A DNA stretch of 64,000 nt from Sanderia malayensis (Eukaryota; Cnidaria; Scyphozoa; Semaeostomeae; Pelagiidae), in contig RQOL01000531.1 in assembly GCA_013076295.1 (NCBI GenBank), positions 1,054,001 through 1,118,000 on the forward strand, given 5' to 3'. Positions within the stretch are counted from its first letter, which is position 1; the number at the start of each line of letters is the position of its first letter. Below, one piece after another: positions 1 to 13,200 of the stretch. The position numbers were made by a program, and so were the translations under genes. A model generated the notes under the pieces. It made no database searches. It had not been told where the DNA came from and saw only the letters and a list, made by a program, of their open reading frames with translations.

Positions 1-365
1 AATTTGAAAATTTTGATTGGAAACAAGGTCCAAACGTTTTTGCGCTTCGAAATTACATTTTATCTCGTTATTTCTTTGCATTATGAGATATGTGGCACGG
101 CCCTTTTCTCGTGTTTACATCGAATACAACCTCCTCCTTCAACTTGCTCTGCTTGTGGTCACAAAAAGCAAAGGGAATAATTTTATTGATGAGCTAGTTT
201 TACAATTCATTTGCGAGTAGATATTCAATAATATACAGACACACATTTATATATTTAAAATTTTTCTGCAAGGATAGTCTGCTACAGGAGTTTTATATCT
301 TTTATAGGTTAGGTTTAGATATTATTATCTTCAGTAAATTTATTTTGTTTCTCTTGCGTTTTCAG
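1..365. other. Upstream intron or flank of the MXD/MNT-like gene
   Basis: AT-rich sequence ending in a pyrimidine tract and TTCAG acceptor for the exon that starts at 366. No exon with MXD-family similarity is visible here, so the start codon and the N-terminal SIN3-interaction region are expected to lie left of the window. The 67-codon open frame at 17-220 has no family resemblance. Confidence 0.6.
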
Positions 366-2845
366 AGCAACACACAATCAACTTGAAAAAAATAGGTGGG
401 TTAGCAAACGTTTCTTTGTCTGACTTTTTAACCGTGGAAAGACCATGTTTTGTTATCATTAATCACCGAGAAAACGTGAACATATTATTTCAAAAATTTT
501 GCCACGTGCAGATTAATTCCTACGAACAGCTACACGTGGAACTTCACACTGATAGCGATCACTTCCATGCCAATTCGTTGGAAAATCCTATGAAAGCACT
601 GTAATTTTATCATAGCATAAGTAAGATATTTAGAATGTTTAAGCTTCCATTTGTGGATAATCGCACGTGTGGATAATGATTTCTGACCTTATTGTATAAT
701 TGCTGTAATTACAATAAAACTTGGGATTGTTGTTTACTTTCTCAAGGATGTAAAACAAATGCTCGAGTGATTTGCATATTTCTATTTGTCTTTTATTCTT
801 TAGTCCAGAAATCCATAAATCTAATACTTTGAATATAATATCATATATTTCAAAATATCATTTGTTCAAACGTTTTTCTATTTTTGTTTTTTAGACGGGC
901 CCACCTGAGGGATTGTTTGACATCCCTGAGAGATCTTGTTCCAACTCCGCCCGATCAAACAAAAGCAACAACTTTGAGTTTGCTTCAAAGTGCGAAGCAA
1001 TATATTAAAGTAAGATATATTTCTCTCTTGCCTATTTTGTTTTGAGTAAAAATAATTTTCTGCCATTCATTTTCCAACTTGATATAGTGGATAATTAACC
1101 CTTCTAAATCAGAAATTATCTAATTCCTCAATCTGGGCTCCGTGCGTTATCGCGAAATACATATCAGATATTTCCCATGAAAGGAATTCTATTAGTTTCC
1201 ACGTTGCAGGAAACAAGTGTTTGACAATGCTAGATTAGTTCCAATATGCTATCCGTTGCGTTTTTCTCTCATGCCAGACGAAAATTGAATTGCTATTTCC
1301 AAGAGCTGTACAGACCGGGCCTAAAGTCTGTGATTTAGGAAGGAAAGGCAGCGTTTTACCAGGTGTTGCAATAGCCATATGCCATGTGGGTTCGTTCTTT
1401 CATTCCTCTCGTTCTTGCTGAGATCATTGGGTTCAATGAGCAGGTTGCCATGCAAGTAATTCATCTCCAGCCAATCGATAATATTGATCATTTGCGTACT
1501 AAGGAACAAGGACCCGTGAATATGAAATAGGTGGGTGTTGGTAAATACCCACGTATGACTCATCCACTCGGTTTTCGTAATTCCCAAACTACGTTCATCA
1601 TTGTGGCCGCGACATGAAATTAGGCATGCGAGAATAATTTGTGGCTATTTCTGGGAATTTTCAGAACAGGCAGTGTTCACATGCACAGAATTTTTTTCTG
1701 CCACTTTCGCCTTAACTGTGAATGTTTGATATATGTCTGCAGGTGCAAATGCATTTTTGGCGCGTTAAAAACCCGACAATATTTAATCACACCAACGCAA
1801 GCAAAAAATATCAAAATGGTATTTTCAACAATTTCTAGTTGTAAAATTTTATCAAAAAACTCATGGCTGAACTTGTAAAACATTTTAGTGTTGAATTTCC
1901 TGCCTGGGAATTTTTCCACATGATTAACCACCTATAAATAACCAATAATGTCCTATTTTGGAGTGGTGAAAGCATCAAGTCGTGGCAAAGGTTTTTAATG
2001 CCTGTCAGGGCTTGCCCAGTGTGACAACACTATTGTTTTCTGCCTGGCTGAGCACAAATAAAAATGCTTTGTTTTCTCTTTGAATTCCTTGTTTACACTA
2101 AGTTCGGCTAAGAAAATAAAGCTGTTTGCTTTACAGATGTTGGACAGAGTAACTCACTCGTCGAGCTGTTTTATCGTGCCTTGGCATGCCTAAATATAAA
2201 CTGCCAGTTTGTTTGAACATGGTCATATTTGGTTTACTTATATTGTCCTGTCAGTATCTCTCCTGATGAGTCTAATTAGTTTGCTGTTAATGAGGTTCGG
2301 TGAGGTGGAATGTGTGCAATGCATGATAAATGGGAATGGTTTGCGAAGGTGGGACTAATTGTAATTGCCTGGCATGTTGGCCCTGTTTCTTTGTGTGCTG
2401 TAATCGCCTGTTTCATTGTGACAATGTTACCAGCAGGGGTGGCTCAATTGGGAAGAATATCGAGAAAGGACTTGAAATCTCCCTCAGGTTTTGGGAGGTG
2501 GGGCTAAGCCTGCGTTGTTCCAACAGCTTCTTTGTCTGCTATAATTGCCTGTTTAACTGTGGCAATATTACCCTTGTTTTAATGAATATTGCACTCATCT
2601 CACAGGTGCTGGAAGTTCACGACAGGGAGGCACAACTAATCAAACGAAAACTGTGTGGCGAACAAGAAAAACTGCGAAGGAAACTGTCTGATCTGGTTAC
2701 AGGGTCTTCTTGTGAAGAGGAGGAAACCCCCAGCAAAGTACCAAGAATGATGGAAACGGAAGAGATCGATGTGGAGAACGACGACGAGACTGGTTATGGC
2801 AGCGGAGATGACAGGAGCAGCACGGACAGCTCTGGAAGCCACTAG
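366..2845 (+). CDS. MXD/MNT-type bHLH-leucine-zipper repressor, 3' part (5' end outside window)
   Basis: Three exons join in frame: 366-395, 895-1009 and 2606-2845 (TAG). The 30-nt exon reads ATHNQLEKNR and splices after AG into RRAHLRDCL, giving the basic region and helix 1. Helix 2 (TTLSLLQSAKQYIK) follows, then a zipper beginning VLEVHDREAQLIKRK, then an acidic tail with EEIDVEND and a Ser-rich end. Known from the family: MXD/MNT proteins dimerise with MAX on E-boxes and recruit SIN3 corepressor through an N-terminal helix, which is not in this window. The EEID(V)E stretch after the zipper resembles MXD1-4/MXI1 more than MNT, so MXD type is favoured. Donors are GTGGGT and GTAAGA, acceptors CAG/TAG. 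It is the left partner of a convergent arrangement with the DEK_C/SWIB gene. Confidence 0.93.
2340..2574 (+). repeat. Diverged direct repeat in the last MXD-like intron
   Basis: Two copies of about 80-90 bp, roughly 2346-2432 and 2500-2574, share AGGTGGG-CTAA, TTCTTTGT-TGCT-TAAT-GCCTGTTT and TG-CAAT-TTACC. They lie just upstream of the final exon acceptor at 2605. They look like a degenerate local duplication. Confidence 0.5.
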
Positions 2846-5800
2846 CAGCAAACCGGGTCAGTAGAATTATTTTTAGAGGGAGATTTCTGAAATCAGATCA
2901 GCAAAAAATTGTACAAAATGCACTGACTGGTATAATTATGTTTTCATGTCTGTTTTGCACAAGTTTGTGAGAAAAGCCAATTAATGCATGCACCTTGAAC
3001 CATGGATACATTAGGTGCCCCAATAATGCTATTCAATGGGAATTGGACACTGCTTTCGTGCCACCTTGGGAATTTTTTGATAGCTTTTTGCCCGTAGACC
3101 AAGGACATTTGCGCATGTCCAAGAATTAAGAAACTCAAGGTGAAAAGGTGCAACAACGCTTTTCTCACAAATGTCTTTGTTTTATATTTTCATTGAAACA
3201 GTCCTGTATATGATGTACCAGGGTGACGACCTCCAATGCAACTTAATTGATTGTTAGAATTCAGTGTTTAAATGTATGGTAATTCTTTGAATGATGGATT
3301 GTGTAGCTTGGATTCTACGGCAGATTTCATAATTCTATTTTGCGTGTACAGGCCTGCCTGGTATAGGTTTACTTGCACACGCCTCAGTGTGCAGATTTGT
3401 ATTCAGTCGCAAAGCCATGAATTCCGAGCTGCAAATTTCATCATTATAGTCATTTCTCGTGATATTTACTGTCACTTCGTTTTCATTCGGGCTGTTTTAG
3501 AGCCTTTTGTGCTAAAGCTACAAGACAATGTAATGTTTTTCTCGTTATTGAAAAATTAAGTTATTTCTGCCCCCGCCTATAGTTTATAAGGAGAAAAGCG
3601 ACTTCTCTCACCATGTAAAATCAATGCATTGTATATAAATAGCATTAGGATATTTGCATTTGGGAGATTCAACTTCCTACACCTCTAGAATAATTATGTA
3701 CTCAAATAATCATGTAATCACACAATAGTATTTTATTGACTGTTTATATTTGTAATATAGACATAGTGTAAATTGAAACAACAGCAACAACACAAATCAG
3801 GATGTTAATGATTTCTCTGCACCTTTATTCACACAGTTTTATATTCAGTTTTTCTACAATCGCCAGCGAATTGGGTAGGCTAGGCTAGTTTTACGTTTAT
3901 CCTGCTGCAACATTGAAGTGCTTCCCCTTAGAAGTATCTGTACAAATTTACTTTCCTGTTCTTCAAACGATCTGTTTGTTGAATCAAGTTCTCTGTTAGA
4001 GACCAGAGTTCGTGGCTCACTGGTAAGGCACAATTGGCTTCGTGTCCCTTGCTTCTCAAAGGAACATGTAGCTAATTGCTTTCTGCCCACGTCAATGGAC
4101 CACGTAACGTGATTCAAAAGATAGATGACCAATCAGAAACTTCTCATTATATAATTTGATGGTACCTTTGATTTGATCAAGTTTAAGTAAACACCACTTC
4201 ACGGTGTCTTCATTTAATGAATCAAAATGCCTGTTGTTGTTGATCAGATGCAATTAAAACAGGGTGTGTAATATAATCAACAGGATGAATCAACGAATGA
4301 GAGGTTTTTGATCATGGAAATGCTCTACATTACTTTTTTTCCCCTTTGAAACTCTTATTTGAGTAATTTTAAACTTGGGCACGTAACTTCTAATCTTTAA
4401 ACAATTGTAAGGTGGTTGATAAAAACGCGAGTCTAGTCAACATTTCCGTCCGTCGCACTTCGAGTTGGTAGCAGTTTGTAAACGTTTCTGGTATTGTCTT
4501 ACAACGTGGCATAGCAAAGGGCATTGTTGGTGTCTATATAGGACTGGGGTAGCTTCAGCGCTTGGTGGTAACAAACTATAAAATGTAGAATATTGAAGCA
4601 CGCTGTTCCAATAGTTACCAACAACGCCCGTGTTGTATCCAATACTAGTAAATCGTCGCAATGTAAGTTGCCATTGCAAAGCATGTACGTAGCCTACCTA
4701 ATAAAACGTCGTCTATTTGTGAAGCGTATGGTGTAGTTCTCAGTGTATGTGTATGGTTTCTTTTATTCATTCCGCTGCATGGAGCGTATTGTTCTGTATT
4801 AGAACGTTGTTCAGTAATATAGTAAGTTTAACCTAACGTTTTTCTCTCCATGGCATTTTTCATGTCACTGTAAAAATATGTATTAGAGGGGAGGGTATTT
4901 CAGTCAATATATACTTTAATTAGAATTAATAGCACGCGTCACTTTAATTTAACTATGTCTTAATGAGATTGTACATGTGGTCGCTCTCTCCTCCGCATGG
5001 CTCCGCAATGCTCGTATAATTGTAGAAATCATCCCAGTTAAATTAATAGAATGACCTGTTTTGTGAATAGTAATGCATTGTCAATCAATCGACTTGTAAT
5101 GTTACGTACGATTACAGCATTGGAAATTTCAATATTTGCTTGCTCTTCTCTTTGTCACTAACTACAAGCGCCTGGCAGCAGCAATCATACCGTGCGGTGG
5201 TGCCTTTGCGCAGCGTCCTTTAAAATACCTCCCTACATATACCTCAAGTTTGCTGTTGATGCTAGATTGCATAAAGAAGCAGTTAACGTGACTGGAAGTT
5301 CTTTCTGCCGGAAATTTCTATATACTATTAGGTACGTCAATTCACGACTCAAATACACAAAGGAAGGGAAAACTCCTCCCTATTTGCTTGGCTTTCATGA
5401 TAACCAAACAAAGCGCCCTCCTCTTGACAACCATTACCATGCGAAATATACAGAGTCCTGAACGCAAACATGAAAAATCCGTAAAGTATTGCCGCGCGTC
5501 TATCAAAGCGATCGCCATCAAAAGAGAGGGCGAGCGGGTAAGCTAGCCATTGATTCGTTGTATGAGCAATGATGATCTAGATCTGGAGCTTTGACGCACA
5601 ACTGCTTGTAGAACGATACAATCAATGTATGTGCCAGAAAAATTTGGACCAGCTCGAATTTCAGATTCGGACAAAAAAATTGTCTCGATTTTCTAGTGGA
5701 TTGTGACACATTTAGGAACAAATGATCAATGACATTTGGCTTCATGACATATGACACCCTTATATGACCTTTACGAGATACGAACATGGCAGTAAATATA

Positions 5801-6254
5801 CAAATGACTTACAAAACGTCAGTTCTATTGAGCATAATCGTGAACTCAACAGCATGGCATGCAAATATTTATGCCACAACACTTGGACCCCTGCAACAAG
5901 ACTGTACAACTGCTGCAATTCTCTCCCTGGGGCAACTGGGTGCACTGCAAAGTTCCTGTGAAGACAAAAACAGTACAACAGCACCTACCTATTCACACGA
6001 CACTGTTGAAGCAATGCCTTGCAAATATGACATTCTCACATGCTGAGCACACAAGTCATGGTCATACTTCTGGGTGATCATAAGGATTATCCCAAAGAAC
6101 AAATGCATTACAGCAACCACCCGCGCATGTGAAGATTGCATCTAATATATTGTTCAAAGACAATACACTATTGTCTTTTCTATTGTTTTGAGCAAAAATA
6201 TCAGCCTGGAAGGTTCTTAATCCGTTGGTTCTTATATGCGGCTGATCACTGAAG

Positions 6255-6500
6255 TAGGATTTCATAGAATGGCCTCCGTAGGAATGGATCTCGTAAGAGG
6301 ATCAAATAGAAATGTACCTCACAGAAGTGGCTTAAATAGGGTCACACAAAAGACGCACATGGGAATAAACCTTGGGGTGGACCTCATGGAGGATCTCATA
6401 GAAAAACCTCCACATTGGAATAGACGTCAAAGGACGATCACATAGGAATGTACCTCACAGAATTCGATCTCATAGGAGGACATCCTCGTAAGAATAAACA
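6255..6500 (+). repeat. Degenerate short tandem repeat patch
   Basis: Short motifs recur at roughly 20-50 bp spacing: ATAG(A/G)AATGTACCTCACAGAA twice (around 6307 and 6442), GATCTCATAG or GATCTCGTA four times, and related GGA(C/T)CTCATGGAGG variants. The copies are too diverged to define one clean unit. An open frame across it (6236-6445) is a by-product of the repeat. Confidence 0.45.
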
Positions 6501-8523
6501 TCTGGGCAGCCTTAGTTGTTTTACTAACTCAAAGCTCTCAAAGACGCGGTAATTTTTAAAACAAAAAATTCCAAAGAATTTCCAACTCAGCTGATTAGCA
6601 CGCATGCTCTTTCAATGCTAACAGCACGGGATGAGATTAAGGGGTAGTGGGTGCGTGCGCATGATGCCGCATTGCATTGGAAAGGGATGCTGGTTAAGCA
6701 CAGAGGGTGCTTATTGAAAATCTACGGCTGTATTGTTATGCCATTCGGCAAATATGCTGAAAAACTCACGCTTTATTAAATTGCTAATCTTTTTTATCAT
6801 CGTAAAACCAAGGCCTCATGATAGCATACCATATAGTCGCACCCTTCTATTGAACGCCCCTCCAATATAAACGCCCTGTCGCTTCGATAAATATTTGACC
6901 AACGTCCCCCAAACGTCCCGTCTAAATCCCATAAACAGCCCCGGCGATTATTGCGATGTATTGCGGTATCCTCACAGATGTGTTCATACACAGCACACAG
7001 AGCTCAGAAGTCGGTATATGAATAGTTTTGCTGCTAAAAGCTTTGTGAAGGGAGGAAGATGACCAAATGCCCCTTCCACCGCGCAAGTCAAGTAAGTGAG
7101 GTGCTCCGTAAGACCTGCAATCAATTCACATGCCTGAACAGCATGTTTTTACTGTCATTTTAATGCCATGATTGTTTGCAGTGCTTGAGAAGACAGAGAA
7201 GCGCAGGACCTTCTCGCGACGAGGATCAAAGACCTATACATAAAACGAAACTTGAGTGTGCCGCTTGGCTTATTCGCTAATCAACTGAAAAATATACCGT
7301 GTTCATTCATATCCAAGCACTGCGACGTACAGTTCAACCTCGTTAATTTGACCTAGCAAGATAAACACAACGTTGTTCGATTTTTCGAGGCTCTGGGAAG
7401 CAGGTAACCGTTCCAAAGCAAACAGAGAAAGAAAGTTGATCTCAAGCACTTCGAGGCTCAACTGTGATTGAGATCGGGATTCCTGGCACTATGCCCATGG
7501 AAAAAAGCAAACTCTGCACGTCAGTCCTGCCAGCTGATGGATGCCAATGATAATGAACAAAGATTGAAGAAGATTTGGGCTTCATTCACTCCTGCCCATT
7601 GAATGAAGCCCAAAACTTGCACATGCGTCAGTTGAAAACGGGGTTAACTATGTACTATTGTGTTGCTGAGGTGGTGAGTGGTTGTGTAGAGAAATCGCAT
7701 CAAATTACCTCTATCCGAAAACGAGTTTGAGCATGTTTCCAGTCAAATCACACAAAATGCATGCTCTAATCGGTGACAACGGCTACTGCATTGCAGATCA
7801 ACCGATCGACTTTGAAGATCAAGTGTCTCTCGTGTTGATTGGAAAGCTCTTTTAAGCTGTGCACGTGAGTGACAAATGACAGTGTTTTCCTGGCAGTCCT
7901 TCAGGACGGTCATGAACTCATGACGTCTGCACGCGCATTCTCAAATGTCTCTCAATACACGACATACATTACACAAGCTCCGTCCATCCATACGCTCTTA
8001 GCGCTCTATCCCTCCCCCCCTCTCCAACCAGTGCGCGAGTGTGCTCTATCCAACACCCTCGATCATTGATGTTATGATTCATTCACAAACAATTCTTCGG
8101 CTATTCTTCGCAGCACCAGCACCACAACTCGGTAACATAAGAAATTAATTATAAGGAATAGGAAATGCGTTTAGTAAGAACAACAGGACGCAACAAAACA
8201 CCACGTGTGCCATGATATCCTACAACATCAGTTTGGGTAAACATTGGCCAGGGTTAAAGAGACTTGAATGCTGTTCTGTGCACAAAAGGGCTGCATTGCT
8301 AAGCGTTTTGTACAATAGTCTTAGTCAATAATTGAAAAGCCAAGGGCATAGCATTCTATGCTGTTTGTTCTATAAAAAACCTCTGCTAAATACTTTATAC
8401 AATAGCCTGGGTAAACATGGGCTAGAAGAGTTGAAAAGCTGAGGATATGGTCTTGAATGTGTTGTTCAAAGAAAGAGTGCCGATTTGCTAAGCGTTTTGT
8501 GAGGCAATTAACGAATAGGGACA

Positions 8524-8898
8524 ATGCTTTGGTTGCTGAGTACGAATAATTTTGTCGCAGGCTTCTTTGATACATTGCAGGGAGCCTCACATGACGATTG
8601 CGAACGTTTTATGAGCCTAATTAACAGTTTGGTGCAAGTGGTGTTCAACGGGGCATGCCAGTTCATTTGGTCTTATAAAGGGAAACATGGAACAGAATGG
8701 AATATACTCAGGGAGTGGGACGAGGAAGTTAGAGCTTGGGAATTTGATGAGAATATAAAAAGAAACACTACACCAACTGAAACAAGATCACTTGATAGCA
8801 GAGATAAATATGAGCCTGCATTTGGTGGGAAGCTATACCACACGGCTATAAAAAACTCAGGTTTGCCACATGAGCTTCTATTTGGTAAGAAACTATGA
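8524..8898 (+). other. Unidentified 124-codon open frame
   Basis: The frame opens with ATG (LWLLSTNNFVAGFFDTL) and ends in a TGA inside the second unit of a 60-bp tandem duplication. It has a balanced amino-acid composition (for example CERFMSLINSLVQVVFNGAC) rather than low complexity, and a possible acceptor TCGCAG lies just before GCTTCTTTGA. It could be an exon of an unrecognised gene or a transposon remnant. I recognise no domain, so I make no functional claim. Confidence 0.2.
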
Positions 8899-8930
8899 CA
8901 CGTGGCTATAAAAAACTCAGGCTTGCCACG
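8811..8930 (+). repeat. 60-bp tandem duplication, two units
   Basis: Units 8811-8870 and 8871-8930 align without gaps. Both carry a TTTGGT-core followed by GGCTATAAAAAACTCAGG and end in TTGCCAC. The unit length is a multiple of three, yet the second unit introduces a TGA into the frame starting at 8524. Confidence 0.85.
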
Positions 8931-10299
8931 TGTGAAAGAATATCAAAAAGATTGGAAAGTTGGGAGGAATAAAAGAAGAGGGCACATTACAAGGTACGAA
9001 GGGGTATCGCTTGTGGAAAGAAAAAGAGGAAACGCTAAACGAAACAAGAAACGACTTGACGTGCTCGTAGAAGGCTGACTTCCGATGTCTCTGCACGTAC
9101 CAGAAGAAGATGTGGACTAAAAACATATGCACCTGCTGTTTAATCAGCTACTATGATAGCCGAAATATCATAATCGATAATAACAGGATAAAATAACCTG
9201 CTCTCCTCAATTAGCTCCAGGAACCAGCAGTGGCAATTGTATCACGCGAGGTAAAGAGTCAAAATTAAAAAATGTTCATGGTGCTGATGGCAATGAAAAA
9301 AAGAAACGATGCCGTTGAGAAATTGAAGTCCTGCTTTTCTTTCACAGCAAAGCAGGTGTAAGTGCGAAGTTGATTATTTTCTCTTTCTTAATTGCTCTCG
9401 TTGCCTGTTCAACAAAACCAATATTCACTGAGTTAATTGTGTTGATTATCTCATGCAATCAATCAATCATGTTGATTATCTTTCATGCTGGTAGAAGGTG
9501 CACCTGCGCATGCAGCCGATACGACGTCGATGTGTCACGCAAGCATTGGAAAGAAATTTAGGTCCTTTCAATAAAGGTTTGTTTGAGAAAACCGCAATCG
9601 GATTTGGTAATGAGTTCCAAGAGATACGAGAGAATAAGGAAAGGGGGTTATACGATGTAGAGATTATTTGAACATTGGGCGATAGAAACAAGGGGACCAG
9701 ATTCATTGATTGTACAATTATGAGGTAATTTGCCTGTATGTCATGGCATTTCCTCTGTACAACCAAAAACGTATGGTTGAACTCTGGAAAGTTCGAATCG
9801 AAGTGAATTCTCTGTTCATTCAAATGCCCCAAAGAACAAAATCTTACAAATAAAACCTCATCTCTTTTGTGCAACACCTCAAAAAAGATATCGCGCATTT
9901 CGTGCAAAGTATTCGAATTACACAGAATTGGATGTAATTTCAAACACCTTGACTGGTTCGCAGAGAGCATGAACTCGTGTAAAGATATTGAATCAACGGA
10001 GCAAAAAACATTTGTTACGAATTTACTAACATTGAGTCATCAATAGATCAAAAGATAATGCTGTTTATAGTTACATTCCACCGATCTAAGAACACAATCT
10101 GTCCATAAAACACAACCTGTCCCATGTAGCTATATAGTCTTCGCAGGGGCTGAGACATCCAGTCCAATGACTTCGCTACAATACGGCACGGCTTGGTAGC
10201 GTACATAAAAATAAATAGCAGATAACTAACCCCACCTGATCTTGGATTGGCAGGTTGCTTGATCCATTTTGATCCTCGATCCTTGATCGCTGAATTCAT

Positions 10300-13200
10300 T
10301 TAGACGAGGTCTTTTGGGTCTATAACGTGATTCTTTAAGTGTTTCATCATACCAAATGCTCGAAACCGCTTTACTCCTGGGAAAAATGCAGCGAATTTTG
10401 AGAGAATTGTGAGACATTGCATACATGTAGTATACGGCGCGTAGGTAAAGTACGTAGAAGGAATTAATCATGGAGCATATATGAACAGTGAAGAAAAAAG
10501 TATATGGCATTGGCATCAAGAGCGATGGAAGACGAAGGAAAAAACAGAATCATAGAACTTAAAGAAAAATATAAGAAACATGAAGAAATTTAAAAGATAA
10601 ACATATGGAGATAAAGTATGAAAGAGTATGGTGGTATAACAGAGACAGTCAAAGCCCTTAGATATTCTTCACATCGGGCCCCTTAAAACATTTTTCTTTG
10701 TAGTAAAACAATAACAACAAAATGTTTGCTAGGTGCCCTTATTTTTTATTCAGAGGTAACGTTAGCCATTTACGCCAATTAGTACGTAAAGAGTAAGTAC
10801 GAGAAAGGACAACGTAAAGAGAATTAGAGGAGGAGGACTATGATAAAGACAGAATGACAGAAAGCAGAAAGGAAAAAACGAAATATAAGAAGCATAACAT
10901 AGTATCATCCAGACAAGAAAGTGATTCAAATAAAATAAATTAAAGACAAATAGAAGAACAAAAGTGAGAAGAACAAAAAACTAAAATCATACCAAATATC
11001 TTGTGTAGCTCGTCATCGCATAAAACGAATTGTTTATTAGTCGGATCCTGCAAAAAATAATAAGATCACAAACTTACAAGTAGCTCTGATAGCAAAACCT
11101 AATGCTGCAAAGGTTACTGTACCTTTGAGGTGAAGACGCTAAAGTAGTTGAACTTACGTATAAGTCCCTTTCTTTAGCAACAGCATATATCTTCTTGACA
11201 ACCTCTCCTCTTGAAAGCTTAAAAAAAGAACAACATAGACATCAAACAGCATATAAAGATAGTTACATCCAGTTCATTTCATTGGCTGCATATTAATAAA
11301 GAGTGGATTTTACTTTGTTATGTGAATGTTACTTAGTGTGACAAGCAACATCAGATTTCCAGGACAGATAACAGGCCCAGCTGCATTATAGTCCATAGAG
11401 CAGGACTTTTCTATTGACTACGATGGTTCTTTTCCGTCATCTTGCAAAATAAACTTAGCTTGAAAACTTTCTCACCTTGTCGGTGCCAACTAGGTGAGCA
11501 AGCTCTTTGGACAGGATCATTTCTTTTCCAAACCCTTGAGAATAAAGTCATCAGAACAATCAGTAGTCTTTTTGACAAGATTCCATAGTAACCATAAAAC
11601 GTGTAGCTGTGATTTGTAAATTCAAAACAAATTCCAGCATACCTGTCCTCTTTTTCACCTTTTCTTCTTTTGAATCTTCCGAGTCTTTCAATTTTTTAGC
11701 TTTTGGCTAAACAAAGAATATGATATTAATATAGAGTAAAACAGAATACGAGAATAATAAGCCCCCAAGGCTAACCTCCAGGTTTTTAGCCCCCAAGGCA
11801 ATGGTGATAGTTCACTATACAAAAGGTTCCCCAAACCAAGAATAAATTGATTTATGGAGCAAGTTAACGCTCAAATGTTTATATTCATATACAGTGGTGG
11901 ACTGGGCCCCCATCAAAATTCAAAGATAAAGGCTCCATTTTAATTGAAAAAGGGCCATATTTTATTCACTGATTTTTGAATGTAAGGTAATACATTTATG
12001 TAAACTTAAAACCATAGAATATCTTGCTTGAAGTAAGTAAACAAAGTCGGATTGTTGTCATAAATTGATGTTTCTTGTGACTAGCATTTATGACCACACC
12101 CAATTTATAACCCTTGAGCTGGCAATGACCAGTAGAAAACTCTCAGCCAGTCCACCACTGTTCAGATATAGGTGCATCTGTTATACAGTTAAGGTCCGAA
12201 CACAGGAACAAATAGATCAAACAGCCAAACTGTTATTTTTGCTTGCAACAATAAAAAAAAAGCCAATTGCTTTTAACAATAGGTGGATAAAACATTTGCT
12301 GTGAAACTGATTGGAACTACTTGATTAGAGTCCATTGGAACTAATAACCAATCCATTAGTTTTTGGCATTTGGACAAAAAGAAATAAGTCTAATACTCTT
12401 ACTGAGAAGAGAGATAATGAAAGTAATAATAACATAATAATAATTACTTGTAATCAATATGTCTTACTGATTTTATATTAGCTGATGTTCTTTTCCTTGA
12501 AGTTGGGTTTTTTGTTGCATTTGATTTCTAGCGAGATGCAAAAAATTTAACCAATATTAATAAACAGTTCAGAAAAGATTCAGTTCTTAATATTGCCAAA
12601 TAAAGATCCCTCCTTATATAATATCTGAGTGGTGACGGAAACAATCCTCAAAGACCCCCAGCAATTAAGTTTCTGGACACGGTTCCGACAATCTGCCTGA
12701 TCTGTTCTTTTCGAAAACCACTCGCAATTCTTCCCACTACCCTCTATATGTGCAATATCTATTTTGTTTTTCGAAATTTGTTTTCGTTTTCCAGATATTT
12801 TCAGTTTTCTCATTCGAAAATTCTTCCGCCCTTTGTTTTCGTTTCATCTGTGCTTTGTGTCCTGTGTCAGCTACCGCAGCTTTTGTTTTGCGTGCGAGGA
12901 GGAGATGTCCCGAGCTTGATGCGTACTAAAGCATTGAGTCAAACAAAACATGCTGTGCCATGCGGCCCCCTGGCAATTATTACGTCTGGATGATGTCATG
13001 CTTCTGGAAAGATCGATTGTGCGTTGTTTACCATTTTCGAAACAATGAATGTTGCGTTTGACTGCTGACAGTGCAAAAATTTAAACAAACATACAATTGG
13101 CTGAAACATGTGTACGCAATGTAGCCAAGTGATAGATCATAACAGGGTTTTATAGGATTTACATGATACTCAAAAGGCAAGTAATTGCCATAGCTCATGA

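Larger units (their letters stand above)
2846..10299. other. 7.4 kb gene-poor interval between convergent genes
   Basis: It contains the 3' UTR of the MXD-like gene and then AT-rich sequence without a recognisable conserved exon. Two local repeat patches (about 6255-6500 and 8811-8930) and one unidentified 124-codon frame (8524-8898) stand out. The remaining open frames are short and show no family resemblance or flanking splice signals that I can support. Confidence 0.6.

Noticed and set aside
4437..4684. Overlapping minus-strand frames of 61-80 codons
   Set aside because: No family similarity, and different frames are equally open, as expected by chance.
9476..9970. 164-codon open frame on the minus strand
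   Set aside because: No recognisable domain, no supporting splice context, and it lies in the AT-rich gene-poor interval. Length alone is not enough.
12748..12993. 81-codon frame inside an intron of the DEK_C/SWIB gene
   Set aside because: The composition is skewed by T-rich sequence. No conserved domain is seen, and it lies within a well-supported intron on the opposite strand.
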